Shown here: positions 42,697-55,803 of the stretch, one piece after another
Layout of the letters: the number at the start of each line of letters is the position of its first letter
How positions within the stretch are numbered: position 1 is the stretch's first letter
Origin: Thermothielavioides terrestris NRRL 8126
Taxonomy: Eukaryota > Ascomycota > Sordariomycetes > Sordariales > Chaetomiaceae
Direction: 5' to 3'
DNA: 64,000 nucleotides
NCBI RefSeq assembly: GCF_000226115.1
Contig: NC_016462.1
Coordinates: forward strand, 1,674,001-1,738,000
The notes under the pieces: model-generated
Seen by the model: the letters and a program-made list of their open reading frames with translations, nothing else
Told to the model about the DNA's origin: nothing
Database searches by the model: none
Made by a program: the position numbers and the translations under genes

Positions 42697-45600
42697 TTAA
42701 ACCCACTGAGGGGCCTCGCCGTTTTCGGTTGCAGAGCCCATTGCGGAAAACTGAGGCGGGAGCTGCTGGGCACGCGGCGTCTGCGGGGGAGCCTGGTTCT
42801 GAGGAGCAGGGACAACAATGACCGAGCTGCTCGGGTACATGCCGCCTGGCGCCATGGCACCGTTGACGCCATTGACGCCGTTGCCATAGGCTCCGGTTGC
42901 CAGAATCGAGGCGCCGTTGGCCATGGGCGCACGGTTGTGAGCCGGGCGGATGGAGACTTGGCCACCAGCTGGATCGGTCGGCATACCACGTCCGTCATTG
43001 GTCGGCCCAGTCCGCGCATCATACGCCTGGATCTTGGCCTGAATGCGGCGGCCATAGGGCGTCGCGCGGATGCTCGGCAGATTCGGGCGAATGGCTTCGA
43101 CGAGACGGTGTTTTGACATGGGCGTCGAATAGTCAAGGGCGGTCTGGATCACGTAGTTGCCGAACGAATCGCGAAGTAGACGTTCGATCTCGCCGGGGGC
43201 CAAGAGCTCCGAGACGATCATGTCCCGAGACTGCTCGGAGGCACAGCGCAGACACTTCTCCACGACGTTCGAGCTGAACTTGTGCTTGGAAAGGGCGGCA
43301 ATGCGGTTTTGGAACTGCTGCACGAGCGGCTCCGTGAACGTTTCCTCGTTGAGGTCGATGACGTACTGGACCACGTAGTTGCCGAACGGGTCCTGCACAA
43401 GGGTGACGGCATGAGCGGTGATGCGCTCGATGAGCCACACTTTCTGGGCGCCGTCGGCATGGTCGATGCAGCGCTGGAGAACGCAGCAACCGTGCCGGTG
43501 AGTGCCGACCTCGACGCAGTGCTTGCCGACAGCGTCAAAGATGAAGGAGGCGTCGGCAGCGCTGAGCTTGTTTAAGCACTTCTGAATGACGTGGTTGCCG
43601 TTGAGGTCCTGGATGAGCTCGACCACCTGGTTGCGCAGAGCTTCGACGATCAGGTTGATCTGAACCGGCGTGGTCACATGCTCGATCATCTTCTGGAGGG
43701 CTCGAGTACCATGCTGGTTCAACGCGATGCGGACCAGGTCGGACGACGCATTTTGGATCAAGACGGTACGCTCGTCATCGTTGCAGTACTCGAGAAGCTT
43801 CTGGCAGAGATAGTTGCCGAAGGGGTCGGTCATGAGCTCCACCACGTGCTGGTTGGTCTCGAGCCAGATCATGTGGATCTGCTCAGGAATACGGTTCTCG
43901 AGCTGCTTCTGCAGGTATCGACAGCCGTGCTGATCTTTGCAAAGCGAGTAGATGGTGCCACCGACCTGCTCAAGCGGCAAGTTGTTGAAGCGAGCCATGG
44001 CTGTGAGACGGGAGCGTCAGAGCACTGCAATGCAGCACTAGGAACCACCGAGAGTGGGATTTGGAACTCACCTTCGCTGTCCATCTGGCGCCGGCTCTGA
44101 ATGACGCGCGCCTGGCTGTCCTGGTGCGGGCGAGGAGCAGGTGGCTGGCTGTAGAGCGGGTTGTAGCCCGTGAAGCTTTGCTGCGCGTACATGGCAGCAG
44201 GATTGGCGTTGGTGAGCGACATGTTCTGCATCAGCATGGGCAGGGCGTTGTAACCGGCCTGGGGAGGACCGCCCATAGGAGTGTAGCCGGGAGCCGCGGG
44301 GTAGAACGGATACGGGGGCATCGCAGGAGCGGGAGCGGGTGCAGGCGCGGCGACGGCCGGCGCGACAGCAGACGAGGACTGCTGCGGTTGGCATGCAGCA
44401 GGACCGAAGGGCGGAGCGCTAGCTTGCAGGGTGGAGGTGATGGACGGATAGCCGGCAGTCTCGCGGCCATTAGCCGAGGAGGCGTCCGCCGAGAGCTCGC
44501 GATTGTGGCGGCTGGGCATGGCGCCGGCGGGAATACGACCAATGCTTGCGTTGTGGTTGTGGAAGTGCTGCTGGGCGTGATTGTTGGCATTGCCGCCCAA
44601 GCCGGTCGTACCATTGGTCTTGACAGTGGGCACGTCGTTGGTAGAGTAGGACTGATGCAGTTTCGGGGGAGAGGCCAGGACGTGGGCGGTAGGGGGCGAG
44701 ACAACCGAAGTGGCCGGGGGATCAGACGCGGCACTCGTGGTTTCCGAGAAGAACTTGAGGCCGTCGATCGAGTGGCGCACGTTGGCCGGGCGGTTGCTGC
44801 CAATGGTGCTGGCCTCGGACGGCGAACCGACCGAGGCGCCTCCGTTGAGCTGCGTGGAGCTCATGGTAGACATACTCTGCTTGTGACGATGATTGTTAAT
44901 GTTGTTCCAGCCGTTGGAGGAATGATGCTCGGGCCCAGAAGTTTGGGACAGGCCAAGGTCGGGGGCAGTGGAGGATGCGCTTGTCTTGACCGAGAGGGGC
45001 AAATGTTAACAGGCAAGATCGTGTGAAGATCGATACAGAAGGTATGCAACGCGATGGATCATTGACATAAAACTTTCTTCGCTGCGAAAACGAAGGAGTA
45101 CAATAGTAACTCCGGATGCGCGCAGAAAAGACAACGGTTCAGGTACAGAAAGCGGTGATGACAATGCTGAAGTTGAGGGAGGGTGTTGAACGGGGGTCAA
45201 CTCAGCGCCAGTCCTGAACTGAGTGAGAGAACAGGAGATTTGAACGCGTGGGGCGCGCAGCTCTCTCCGTCCTTCACGGAAAGTTGGGACGAAACCCAGC
45301 TTTCCTGCACTGCAGACTTGCAAACCCCGGGAAGTAAGAGCAAATTACTCCCGGAATTTTTGAGCCTCCAAGCGGCAGACAGAGCTAGGAGACTCAAAGA
45401 GGGGAATTTCAAGGTAGGAAGGGGAAGGCCAACGGAAAGTGCAAAGCAACCGGGCCCAACAAAAGCCAACCCGTGGCTGCATGCAAACGGGGAAGAAAAG
45501 AAAGAAAGAAGGTAAGAAAGCAAACTCACTATGCTTGGGTATGCCTGCTGCCTGAACAACGATGGGAACGAGTCGTTATTACCAACCTGGGCCGTGGGAT

Positions 45601-47383
45601 TCGTTGTGGTAGTCGTTCTGGTCTCTGCCGAGTTTGAGTCTTCGTCACCGAACAAGAAGCCGGTTGTGTTGTTGCTGTCCTCGAGGAGGCCGATATCGCT
45701 CAAGTAGGTCCGCGACCGGGTTACGGGCATAGAATACCGATTGAGTCTGGAACGAGCGCTTTGTCAGTGACCGAGCTCGCATCGATGCTTCCAAATTCAG
45801 GCCCGTGAGAGAATTATTACTGGCGTCACGCGGAAGACCCGAGACGATGCAGCCGTCGGAGGTCGTAACCGAGAACGATGCCCTCAACGATGCCCTCAGC
45901 GCCTTGAATGTGATGGGGGGTGATCAAGATGCTGGGGACAGCGTGCCTTGCGGAAGAAGAAAGCTGGGCGAGGCAAATTGGGGTTTGAGAATGAGGATGG
46001 GGGCAGGAACGATGCTTAAGTAGTCATGGAGTGGTCTCATGAAATGAAAGGGATATGAAAGGGATATGATGAATGGGATGTATCGCCACTATTCAGCAGA
46101 GGACGAGGTGCCGGGAAGGCGCTTGCCAAACTATTGTCCTGCCCTCGGTCGAATAGTGAATGAATAGCGCGGCTCACGTGTGGTGAGTAAACATGAATAG
46201 GCAAAGGCCAGTGTTTGGGCTGAATAGGTGTTGAACGAGGTCCTCCTATTGTGTGTGGCAGGTCACCCAGTTCAGAAGAGTTGGGATGAGCCATACACAC
46301 GGCGGCAAACAAACCAGAATTGGGAAAGCAAGGCTGATGGCACAGTATGGGGTTATTGGCAGGTAGCCCAGCCTGAGCGGAGCAACTTTGCCCCCGAAGC
46401 CATCGACCCAACGCCGGCAGGCTCTTCCGGCAATGACGAAACAGCAACAGGAGAAGGCAGCGAACTTACGCGTTGGTTGAACGATGGCTTGTGGGGTCCT
46501 GGCGGACGGCCTCCTCCTTCTCATCCTCGTCGCTGTTTCTCCGCGACCCGGGCACCGAGCGGGACGGGAGATCGTCGAAGGGAAATCGGGACGGCAGTGT
46601 GCCGGAAAGGGGCGAGGTGAGGAGCGAGCCGGACCGCGCCGGGCGGTTGAATATGCCCGGCGGGGAGGTGAGGCTCGAGGTCGAATAGCGATTCGGCCGC
46701 GAAAATATCGAAGGAAAGCCGGAAGTCTCGCGGTATTCGGGCGGCGTCGTCGGCTCCGACTGGTGGCCGCCATATCTGGCATTCAAATCCTCCTGCATCT
46801 GCTGCAGCTCCCGCTCCTCCTGACGCTGCTGGGCGTCCAGCTTGTGGATCTCGGCCTCGAAGCGCCGCCTGTGCTCCCGAAGCCTCTCGTAGTCCATCCT
46901 TTTCTTTTCTAGCTGCGAGCCGAAGTCAGCTAACCGTCTGGTGAGCAGGCCAGTAACCACGTTGCCCTGGGTAGAGGCAGTAGTCCCAATGCCTCGAGAC
47001 AAGCTCCCCACACCCCACCAGCGGCGATTTCCTGCTGTCCCATCGACGAGGCGACTCGGGGACCGTAGCGAGGGCGAGGCCACATACCAATTGAACTTTA
47101 TGCAAAGCCTGCCGCAGGAAATGTCAGCTCAAGTACGGGATCTGGAAAAGAGACGCAATCCGGCTCTGCCGTAGAGCTCCCGGGAACGTACCGAGGTCGA
47201 AGCAAAGTCCTGCGGCTCGGGAGCGCGCGGGATGGCGGAAATCGAAGACAGTAGTGGTACACGGCCGGAGTCGGTGGTGAATCGGCGCGGCAGCAGAGGC
47301 ACGTTCCGCGGCGGCGACATGAAGGCGCCGCTCACCTGGGGCTCGCCCCGGGGGCTCTGCTGGGTGCGAAAGAAGTCGTCCAT
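42697..47383 (-). CDS. Pumilio-family (PUF) RNA-binding protein with eight repeats
   Basis: Six minus-strand exons: 47383-47192, 47108-47088 (21 bases), 46912-46470, 45746-45530, 44984-44072 and 44000-42697; 1029 residues. Introns are 83, 175, 723, 545 and 71 bases, all GT-AG with good branch points. All phases agree. The N-terminus (MDDFFRTQQSPRGEPQ), a coiled coil (LEKKRMDYERLREHRRRFEAE), and SNN-type low-complexity segments precede the PUF domain (about residues 600-925). Repeat cores, in order: GCRYLQ, GNYLCQ, GTRALQ, GNHVIQ, GCCVLQ, GNYVVQ, SSNVVE, GNYVIQ. By the PUF code this predicts a UGU-containing target with downstream UA bases. The GCCVLQRC form of repeat 5 recalls Puf4/Mpt5-type proteins. 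It should bind 3' UTRs and repress or destabilise mRNAs. The tail is Pro/Gln-rich. Confidence 0.9.
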
Positions 47384-50300
47384 CCTTCCCGGCCTCTTGT
47401 TTCCTACCAAGACAACAATTTTCGTACACGAGGCCAGCGAATTGGACGGCGCTATCTCTTCTCTATACGTCTGCGAGAGATGTGCGGTCAGCGGCTTGCA
47501 TCTTTGCAGTGGCAGTGGAGGAGTCCGAGGCTTGGCTAGAGCGGTGTCGGTTGTGCGCCCTCCGCCAGGGGTGTCTGCGCAGCAGGCCGAGGAGGGGGGA
47601 AGCGATGGCCGGCAGCAGCGCGAGGAGTTGAGCGCCTTTCCATTGTCGGTCCTTGCTCGTGGTCTTGACGCTCGAAGCTCGAAACCTGATGCCCGGTTCT
47701 CGGGGCTCGCACGCCGTCGTCGACTTCTGCCGTGCCCGCTGCCGTCGCGCCCCCTCCTCGTTGGCGCAGCTTCACGCTGTCCTCGGAGGGACCCGAGGCT
47801 CGAAAATCCTGCAAATGCGCAGCGGGAAGACGGAGCGCAAACAAAACACACACTGACCTAGAGACACAAAGTCTGTTGGCACACGCTGCGCCCTAGAGAC
47901 CGGGCGCAACAAGCAAAGGAGGCGAAGCAAGTGGTACAAAAGAGCGTGGGATGGGGAAACGAGTGGGAAACCGCCCGCTTTGGGTCGAGGTTTGGTTTAA
48001 CCGTAGGTAGGTTGTCAGCCCTCCCACAAGCGGCCAGCGGCTGGCAGACCCCTGACGAGCCCTGGAGAAGCCAAGCTGCTAACCAGTGATGGGACGGCTG
48101 GGGTCCAAGCTCGTGTGTGCGCTAAATCAAGGGCACTCCCCCACCCTCTCGCTCCTTCCCCTGCCGCACGGAAGGGGACGGGAGCCCTTCCAGGTTCTGC
48201 GCTAGGTACATGAAACATTGGACGGACCCGACCACAACACTCACCCTCAAAAAACAACCCGAGCCTAGAACCTTGCTGCGCAGATCTCGGCGCCTCCGGC
48301 GGCTCATGGGCAAAGGCACAACCGAAGACGAGGGAAGAGCGCGGGGAAGCGGTGCAATGGGGAAAGCGGACCGTTTAGGCTCTCCTGCACCCTCAACTTT
48401 TGCTGCCCAAACCCACAGTCACGGGTGAGCTGGGGAACTCTTTTGACCCCTAAACGGCCTGCCCTGACCCGGGCACGCCAACACCTACCTACATTATACT
48501 ACAACCTCCAATTACACCTCAACTCCCGAGTATAAGAGGTGCGCATGCCACCCGCGCTGATCGCGGAACTGGCTGCAGGAACTAAGACTTTCAGACCCGA
48601 CTCGCTAATGGGAGTTCCTTTTCCCTTAGCTACGTGAATGCTGGGGGTAATTAACGTGAGGTACGAGCTCGGCAGGTCGCTTCTTCCGCCACGAGAGTCA
48701 GCCTATTCGACACATATTCCCATGGCCGTTTCGACAGGTGTCGATTCGTGTATCGCGCCGCGAGAGGGCAACGAAGCCCTGTACTCAAAGCAGGTGATCA
48801 GGGGAAGCGGCGGTGTACGAAGACGGCAGGGCGGCAGAGCCCCGAAGCGCAACCTGGTTGTAACTGTGACGCCGACAGACGGGTTGCAGGACAAGCCCGA
48901 TTCTCCCCTCCCCCTCCCCAATTCTGTCCACCGCTTCACCTGCCAGAATACCGCTGCTGTGTAACGGCTGCGGTAGGACAGCCAAGTCCTTCTTCCCCAG
49001 GCTCAATCCCGGCCTATGCGTATGTATGCATCCCAATCCCATGTCGGGTGCCGCATTGTGACTGGCCGCCTTCCCATGGTTGCCGCCGGCGGCTGGCGGA
49101 ATGCGCAGTCTCACACCAGGTATCCGTACATACATACGGAGTAATGAAGAGATGAAGGGTGTTGCACGTTTCCTCATCCGACCTTTCGATGGAGAGAACC
49201 TTTCCCCTTGCCTTTATATAACCGGAGAACTTATCCGTGGGGATCGGCTGCCTGCGCAGTATAGCTACTGCTCAGTGATCTCCTCCCGACCTCGTCTTCA
49301 CCTGAGGATTCCGTGCTGAGGCAAACAAGGTTAGTCCATAAGCTGGCATGCCCGGGAACGCAGCCTTCCCACAGCAGTCCAGGGGCAAGAAGGCCAGTGC
49401 GGGACAGGAGCATCTCCACCACCGCCGCCTTTGAGCAGCTTCCGTCTTGGGAGACGGCCGACAGGTAGGAGCCCCCCGACTCAACGCTTTTTAAGGACTT
49501 CTGCATTCCTTCGCACTCATCATCTGTGTGGCCAACTCAGCTCCGAGCTCGCCGCAGGAGGAAGGACAGACAGTTGGCGACGCCGCGGACGCTGTCTGGG
49601 ATTTCGAACCACTTTATGGATAGTTAACAGCCGAATTGCTACCTTCCGTGTGGTGGGTGCGCTCTGTGTACTGCGTAGGGAAACGGAGCCGAGAACCGAT
49701 GATCCACGAACGATGAAATCGCCTACCGACGGAGCTCGGCGAGCATTTAACCGGGTTTTCCTTTCCACACAGCGAAACTGCATCGATGGGAATCTCTCTG
49801 TCTATCAAACACTTGGGCAGCAGACAGCTCCGGATCGGCATGCACACGGCCCGACTGGCTGCATCCCGGCAGCTTCTTGGCCTGGGACGCTCTCCTTGAG
49901 TCCCAGCAGAAGCACGCTGCTCAAGACTCGAAAAGCAATCACTCACCACTTGCGGCATCCGCGAAGGGATTGCCTGCTCGTCATCTCATCGGGCCGCAAC
50001 CCCTCTTTGACCAGGGGTTTTCGGATGTGGAGTTCTCATCCTTGCTTGCACGCGATGCGCAAGGCGAGAAACCCCCAACTTGCACTGGCCTTCGAAACGA
50101 CCGACGAATTGACGAACTCGGCGGCCAATTGGAGGTACCTATTGGAACCTCAGCACAATGTTTAACGTAAAGCTCTTCTTCCTTTTCTCGCACCATACAA
50201 AGTTCACACAACCAACGCAAGTCTCTACTGTGTAACTTCCTAGGGAGTTGTTGTGTGTCCGGTCTGTGACAGACAGACCCCTGCAGCCCCGCTACGGCCC

Positions 50301-51744
50301 GGCGAAACACGCGTGCACAGAGGGGTATCACAGACCACCCCGTCGATCTCGGGGTGATTCTTGAGTGGTGGCGGCTGATTCAACAGGCTCTTGCTGGGGG
50401 TAAACGTTCTCCAACGGATTTTAACTCGCTGAAGGCCGAGATCATCGAACAGTATCTGAACTACGTCGGGAGGAATCAATATGCGGGGTGGCGATTTTGA
50501 CATTGCCGCTTTTGCCATTCTATGGGACTTGATTGCCCAGGAGTTCTGGGCGTGTGAGTTGTCAGATGGAGGGGTTACCAGAATGTCAGCCTCAAACTCC
50601 AACCCCACATTGACCTGCAGGTGCAGCAGTCTAAAAGTCGGTGAGTCCAGCTTTCAGGGCCGGATCCATCCCACTCTCGAGACGCTCCCTCTCAGGGGGA
50701 CTCTGAAACAAGAGAAACCCGGAAAAGACAAGAGTAGAGTGAAGGACAACAAGAGGAAGAGAAAGAGAAAGAAGAAGAAGCAGAAGACGAAGAACCGGGG
50801 CGCTTGAGGGGAATCCTCCGGAGTTGGAAAGGGTGAGTGCAAACTAAGGTTAGCGGCGGGGAAGCCACTTCATAAGGGAGTGTATTCCGTAGACTCGAAA
50901 TTGTCACATTGCTTGGTGGGTCCTCGGTACGACGCTCAACCCTCAAGAATGACTCAACAACCCACTGCATGTGTGCGGAGGTTGTGAAGCTCAAAAATGG
51001 ATGACAGATCTTCTCTTGCGGAAAAATTTAGATTCCCCAGCGTTTTCGAGAACCCGATGAGGGGCCAACCCGCGCAGCACTCCCTGCATCGAGATCGACA
51101 ACCAGGCGGGGTAGCTACTGTAAGGGAACTACGGATTAGTTATCCGTCCCTCCTCCAGGATTGTGAATATCTTACTTCCCATTGCCAGCCCTGGAGGCTA
51201 TCCTTCTGGGAACTGTACACGAGGGCGCATTTTCAATTGCCAGTAGCCAGCACGCCAGTTTGATGTCCTCTACGGCGAAGAAGCAACTGGGGCACGTGTG
51301 TCTAACTGGCAGTTGGCGTTAACGTTAACTGCCAATATCTCCGTTCTCCGTAGCAGCCGGAGACGGCTGCCCACAGGACTGCGAGCTTCAGCTTCTGTCC
51401 CAACCAGCTCCAGCCCCTTGAAGAATCTAACCAGGAGCCTTTGTTGTTGCGTGCCGTGATGAAGACATTAGCCGTGTAAGTGACCATGTCAGGAGGACCA
51501 TTTTAGTCAGAGAGATGCTCGAGGCACTGGCAAGGTGAAGTGGACCGTAAATTTTGGCGGTAGCTGCCCGTCGTCGCCAACCCCGCGGGGCTCTCCGCAG
51601 GGGCAAGCCTTATCGCGATAAGGAACGGTCCCTGGACCGCGGGGCAAAAAAAAGAACTGGCTGGTTTGGGTAAGCAGCAGCTCACAACCTGCAACAACCA
51701 GCACGCGGCCGTCCGTCAACACACACCACCAAGACGACGCCACC
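47384..51744. other. 4.4-kb gene-free divergent spacer between the PUF gene and rpc2
   Basis: No supportable gene. The longest plus-strand frame (49431-50165) has no domain and no coding-like conservation pattern. The part next to the PUF start is probably a long 5' leader. The rest includes Lys/Arg-coding GA-rich simple sequence (about 50740-50800), TACGGAGTAA (about 49136) and TATTCCGTAG (about 50884) motifs, and a repeated TTAACGTTAACTGCCA/TTGGCGTT arrangement near 51305-51335. The start of rpc2 has a good context (CACCATGG). Confidence 0.55.
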
Positions 51745-54700
51745 ATGGCCGCTCTCGACGACGGCTTTGAGGCCCTGCTGGAGCCGTTCTACAACGGCAA
51801 GAAGCTCACGGACCCAATATCAACCAAGGAGGACAAGTACCAGCTGCTGCCGGCATTCCTCAAAGTCAAGGGTGGGTCAACATCCAACCGCCGCGGTGCC
51901 GCTCTCATTCATCCCAGATGATTCCAGGTTGCTAACATGGCGCGCGCCTCTGTGATCGCCAGGCCTCGTCAAGCAGCACATCGACTCGTACAATTTCTTT
52001 ATCGAACATGAAATCAAGGACATTGTCAAGGCGAACCGCTCCATCCGAAGCGACCAAGAGAAAGACTTTTGGCTCGAGTTCACCGACATCCGCGTTGGAA
52101 CGCCGACCCGCAATGACTACAGCGACTTCCAGGCTCGCGGCGAGGTCACCCCCATGGAATGCCGCCTCCGCGACATGACCTATGCCGCGCCCGTCGTCGT
52201 CGACATCGCTTACTCGCGCGACCGGAAAAAGATCATCCGGAGAGACATCCCGCTCTGTCGCATCCCCGTCATGCTGAAGAGCGCCAAGTGTTGCCTCAGC
52301 GGCGCCACCAACGCTCAAATGGAGATCATGAACGAGTGCCCCCTGGACCCCGGTGGCTACTTCATCATCAACGGAACCGAGAAGGTCATTCTTATTCAGG
52401 AGCAGCTCAGCAAGAACCGCGTCATCGTCGAGGCCGACGACAAAGGGGGCGTGTCGGCGTCGGTGACGAGCTCCACACACGAGCGCAAGTCCAAGACGTA
52501 CGTCATCCTCAAAAAAGACCGGATAGCCCTCAACCACAACGTGCTCGTCGAACCCATTCCGATCGTCATCGTCCTCAAGGCGCTTGGAGGTCTCTCCGAC
52601 TACGAAATCATGGAGCTGGTGGCAGGCGGAGACGCGAGGTACCAGGACGACTTCCTCATCAACTTCGACGAGGCGACGAAGGCTGGCGTGTATACCCAGC
52701 AGCAGGCATTGGAGTACATTGGCGTCAGGGTCAAGATGGGAGGCCCCAAGAAGGGGCGGCCCGGTACGGCGCCGCGCCGTAGTCCTGTTGAGGAAGGGCT
52801 GGACGCCTTGGCAAACATCATCATCGCCCATGTGACCATCGAAGACCTCGATTTCTACCCGAAGGCCATCTACATCGCCATGATGGTCCGCCGTGTCCTG
52901 ATGGCAGCCCATAATCCGAAACTCGTCGATGACCGTGACTTCGTCGGCAACAAGAGGCTGGAGCTGGCCGGCCAACTGCTCTCCCTGCTCTTCGAAGACT
53001 TATTCAAGATGTTCGTCGCGAGTCTGAAGGGCAACATGGAATATTTCTTCAAGAAGCCCAACCGGACCTCGGCGTACGACCCCGTCGGGCCCATCAGTAC
53101 GCAGGGCCAGAGCATCACCCAAGGGCTGAACCGGGCCATTCAGAGCGGGAATTGGAACGTGAAGCGCTTCAACATGAACCGAGCCGGCGTCACGCACGTC
53201 CTGAGCCGGCTGAGCTACATTGCCGTGGTTGGTATGATGACGCGAATCAGCAGCCAGTTCGAAAAGACTAGGAAGGTGAGCGGCCCCAGAGCCCTCCAGC
53301 CGTCCCAATGGGGCATGCTCTGCCCATCAGACACGCCGGAGGGTGAAGCCTGCGGTCTAGTCAAGAACTTGGCGCTCATGACCCACATCACCACAAACGC
53401 TGAGGAGCAACCGGTGAGGAATTGGATCTTCGGCCTCATAGAGGGTGTCCAACCGATCCGAATGTTCACCGGAACCGAGATGCACAAGCCTGGAACTTAT
53501 ATCATCCATCTGAACGGCACGCCTTTTGCCCTGACGCGGCACCCGAAGCAGTTCGCGGCGCGGTTCAAGACCATGCGTCGCCGCGGCCACATCTCACCCT
53601 TCGTCAGCATCCACATCAACGAGCATTTCTCGGCAATCCACATCGCCACCGACGAAGGCCGTATCTGCCGGCCCTACATCATCGTCAAGGACGGGAAGTC
53701 GAAGCTCAAGCCTGAGCACTTGAGGCTGCTCCAGCTCGGGAAGGCGACGTTTGAGGATTTCCTGAAGCGCGGCGTCATAGAGTACCTCGACGTCAACGAA
53801 GAAAACGATGCGCTGATTGCCATCAGCGAGGACGACATCAACCAATCGACCACCCACCTGGAAATCGAGCCGTTTACCATCCTCGGCGCGGTCGCCGGTC
53901 TCATCCCCTTCCCCCACCACAACCAATCCCCCCGCAACACATATCAGTGCGCCATGGGTAAGCAAGCCATTGGAGCCATCGCGTACAACCAGTTCAACCG
54001 CATCGACACACTCCTCTACACACTCGTCTACCCCCAGCGGCCCATGGTCATCACCAAGACGATCCAGCTCATCCATTACGACAAGCTCCCGGCCGGGCAG
54101 AACGCCACGGTCGTGGTCATGTCGTACTCGGGCTACGACATTGAAGACGCGCTCGTGCTGAACAAGGCGTCCTGCGACAGGGGCTTCGGGCGCTGCCAGG
54201 TGTTCCGCAAGTACGCGGCGGAGCTACTGCAGTACCCGAACGGGCGGAAGGACCGGTTGGGAGGTATCCAGAAGGACGAAGAGGGACGGACGATCGCGAA
54301 ACATGCCTGCCTCGACAAGGACGGGCTTGCCATTGTGGGCTATCGGGTGCACTCCGGAGAGACGATGATCATGAAGGAGACGCCCATCGACCAGACGTCG
54401 ACCGGCATAGGGAGTGACCGAGGGTCTGACGACTTCCGCCCGGCTCCGGTCAACTACCGCACCCCCGACCCGGCCTACATCGACAAGGTCATGGTGTCGA
54501 ACACGGAAAAGGACACGGCCATCATCAAGGTGCAGACCCGGCAAACGCGCAGACCGGAGCTCGGCGACAAGTTCTCGTCGCGCCACGGGCAGAAGGGCGT
54601 TGTGGGCATCATCGTCGACCAGGAAGACATGCCCTTCTCCGACTCGGGCGTCGTGCCGGACATCATCATGAACCCGCACGGCTTCCCGTCGCGCATGACG

Positions 54701-55300
54701 GTCGGCAAGCTGTTCGAGTGCCTGACGGGCAAGGCGGCGGTGGTGGCGGGGCGGCGCGACTACGGCTTCGGCGACGCCTTCCGCTCGCATCCGGTCGAGG
54801 AGATGGGCAGGGTCCTGGTCGAGCACGGCTTCTCGTGGGAGGGCAAGGACTACTTCACGTCGGGCATCACGGGCGACCCGCACGAGGCGTACCTGTTCAA
54901 CGGGCCGATCTACTACCAGCGCCTCAAGCACATGGTGCAGGACAAGATGCACTCGCGCTCGAGCGGCCCGCGCGCCATCCTCACGCGGCAGCCGACCGAG
55001 GGCCGGTCGCGCGACGGCGGCCTGCGCCTGGGCGAGATGGAGCGCGACTGCCTGATCGCCTACGGCGCCTCCCAGCTGCTGCTGGAGCGGCTGATGTACA
55101 GCTCCGACGCCACCCGCGTCGACATCTGCGAGTGGTGCGGCCTGCTGGGCTACAAGGGCTACTGCCAGACGTGCAAGAGCACGAGCCAGGTGACCCAGAT
55201 GACCATGCCCTACGCCGCGAAGCTGCTGGTGCAGGAGCTGATCAGCATGAACGTCGGCGTGAGGATCGAGCTGGAGGACCAGTTCCCGCACCCTGCGTAG
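51745..55300 (+). CDS. rpc2: RNA polymerase III second-largest subunit Rpc2 (Ret1/C128)
   Basis: Exons 51745-51871 and 51963-55300 (1154 residues, the usual C128 length). The intron is 51872-51962, phase 1. The sequence is collinear with the beta-subunit fold: lobe and protrusion; the fork with SQWGMLCPSDTPEGEACGLVKNLALM; hybrid-binding YQCAMGKQAIGAIAYNQFNR; SYSGYDIEDALVLNKAS; GDKFSSRHGQKGVVG; and the C-terminal zinc ribbon CEWC...CQTC (about 1098-1113). The family-specific N-terminus [28 protein letters not shown] is also present. It forms the catalytic cleft of Pol III with Rpc1 and transcribes tRNA, 5S and U6 genes. It is the second Pol III subunit gene in this window after rpc17, but unlinked to it. 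It is convergent with rad57. Confidence 0.97.
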
Positions 55301-55803
55301 GTGGGGGAGAGAGACAAAAGGATATAGACGGGATAGAGAGTACATGGCGTTTGTCGCATTGGGAGGCGCTGGTGGGTTGGGATTTTCTAAGTAGCGCTTC
55401 GATTGTATGTTCGATATTAGTGCTGCATTTTGGCATAGCCGGGGTTTAGCATGGCGCCGAAAGATGGGGGTTTTGGGCGGCTCTAGTTTATCGAGTAGTG
55501 TTGCTCGACAGACAGTCTGTTTTCACGGTCTCTCTAAAGAATGCTTTATCGTGGCGGTGTGCATCACGTTCAGTCCTTCAAATTTGTTTATTCCACTTCC
55601 CTTGGATATCCACCGTAACAAGCCTCCTCTATAGAGTAGTAATCAATACCGCCATGACCCATCCAACATCGGTATGGTATGTACATCATCATCACGATCC
55701 GAATACCTCCAAACCCCTCTCTCCGCTACTACATTCTCCTACCATCCCGTTCTATCCCCTTTACCCATTAGTCCTCCTCCATCCCCTTTCTTCCATTCTC
55801 AAT
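55301..55803. other. Convergent 3' spacer between rpc2 and rad57
   Basis: 503 bases of 3' UTR-like sequence with no gene. Confidence 0.6.

Noticed and set aside
49431..50165. 244-codon plus-strand open frame in the 4.4-kb spacer
   Set aside because: No domain, no consistent codon bias and no splice context. It could be a uORF-like or non-coding transcript but cannot be supported as a gene.
54224..55345. 373-codon minus-strand frame opposite rpc2
   Set aside because: Antisense shadow of highly conserved polymerase coding sequence.
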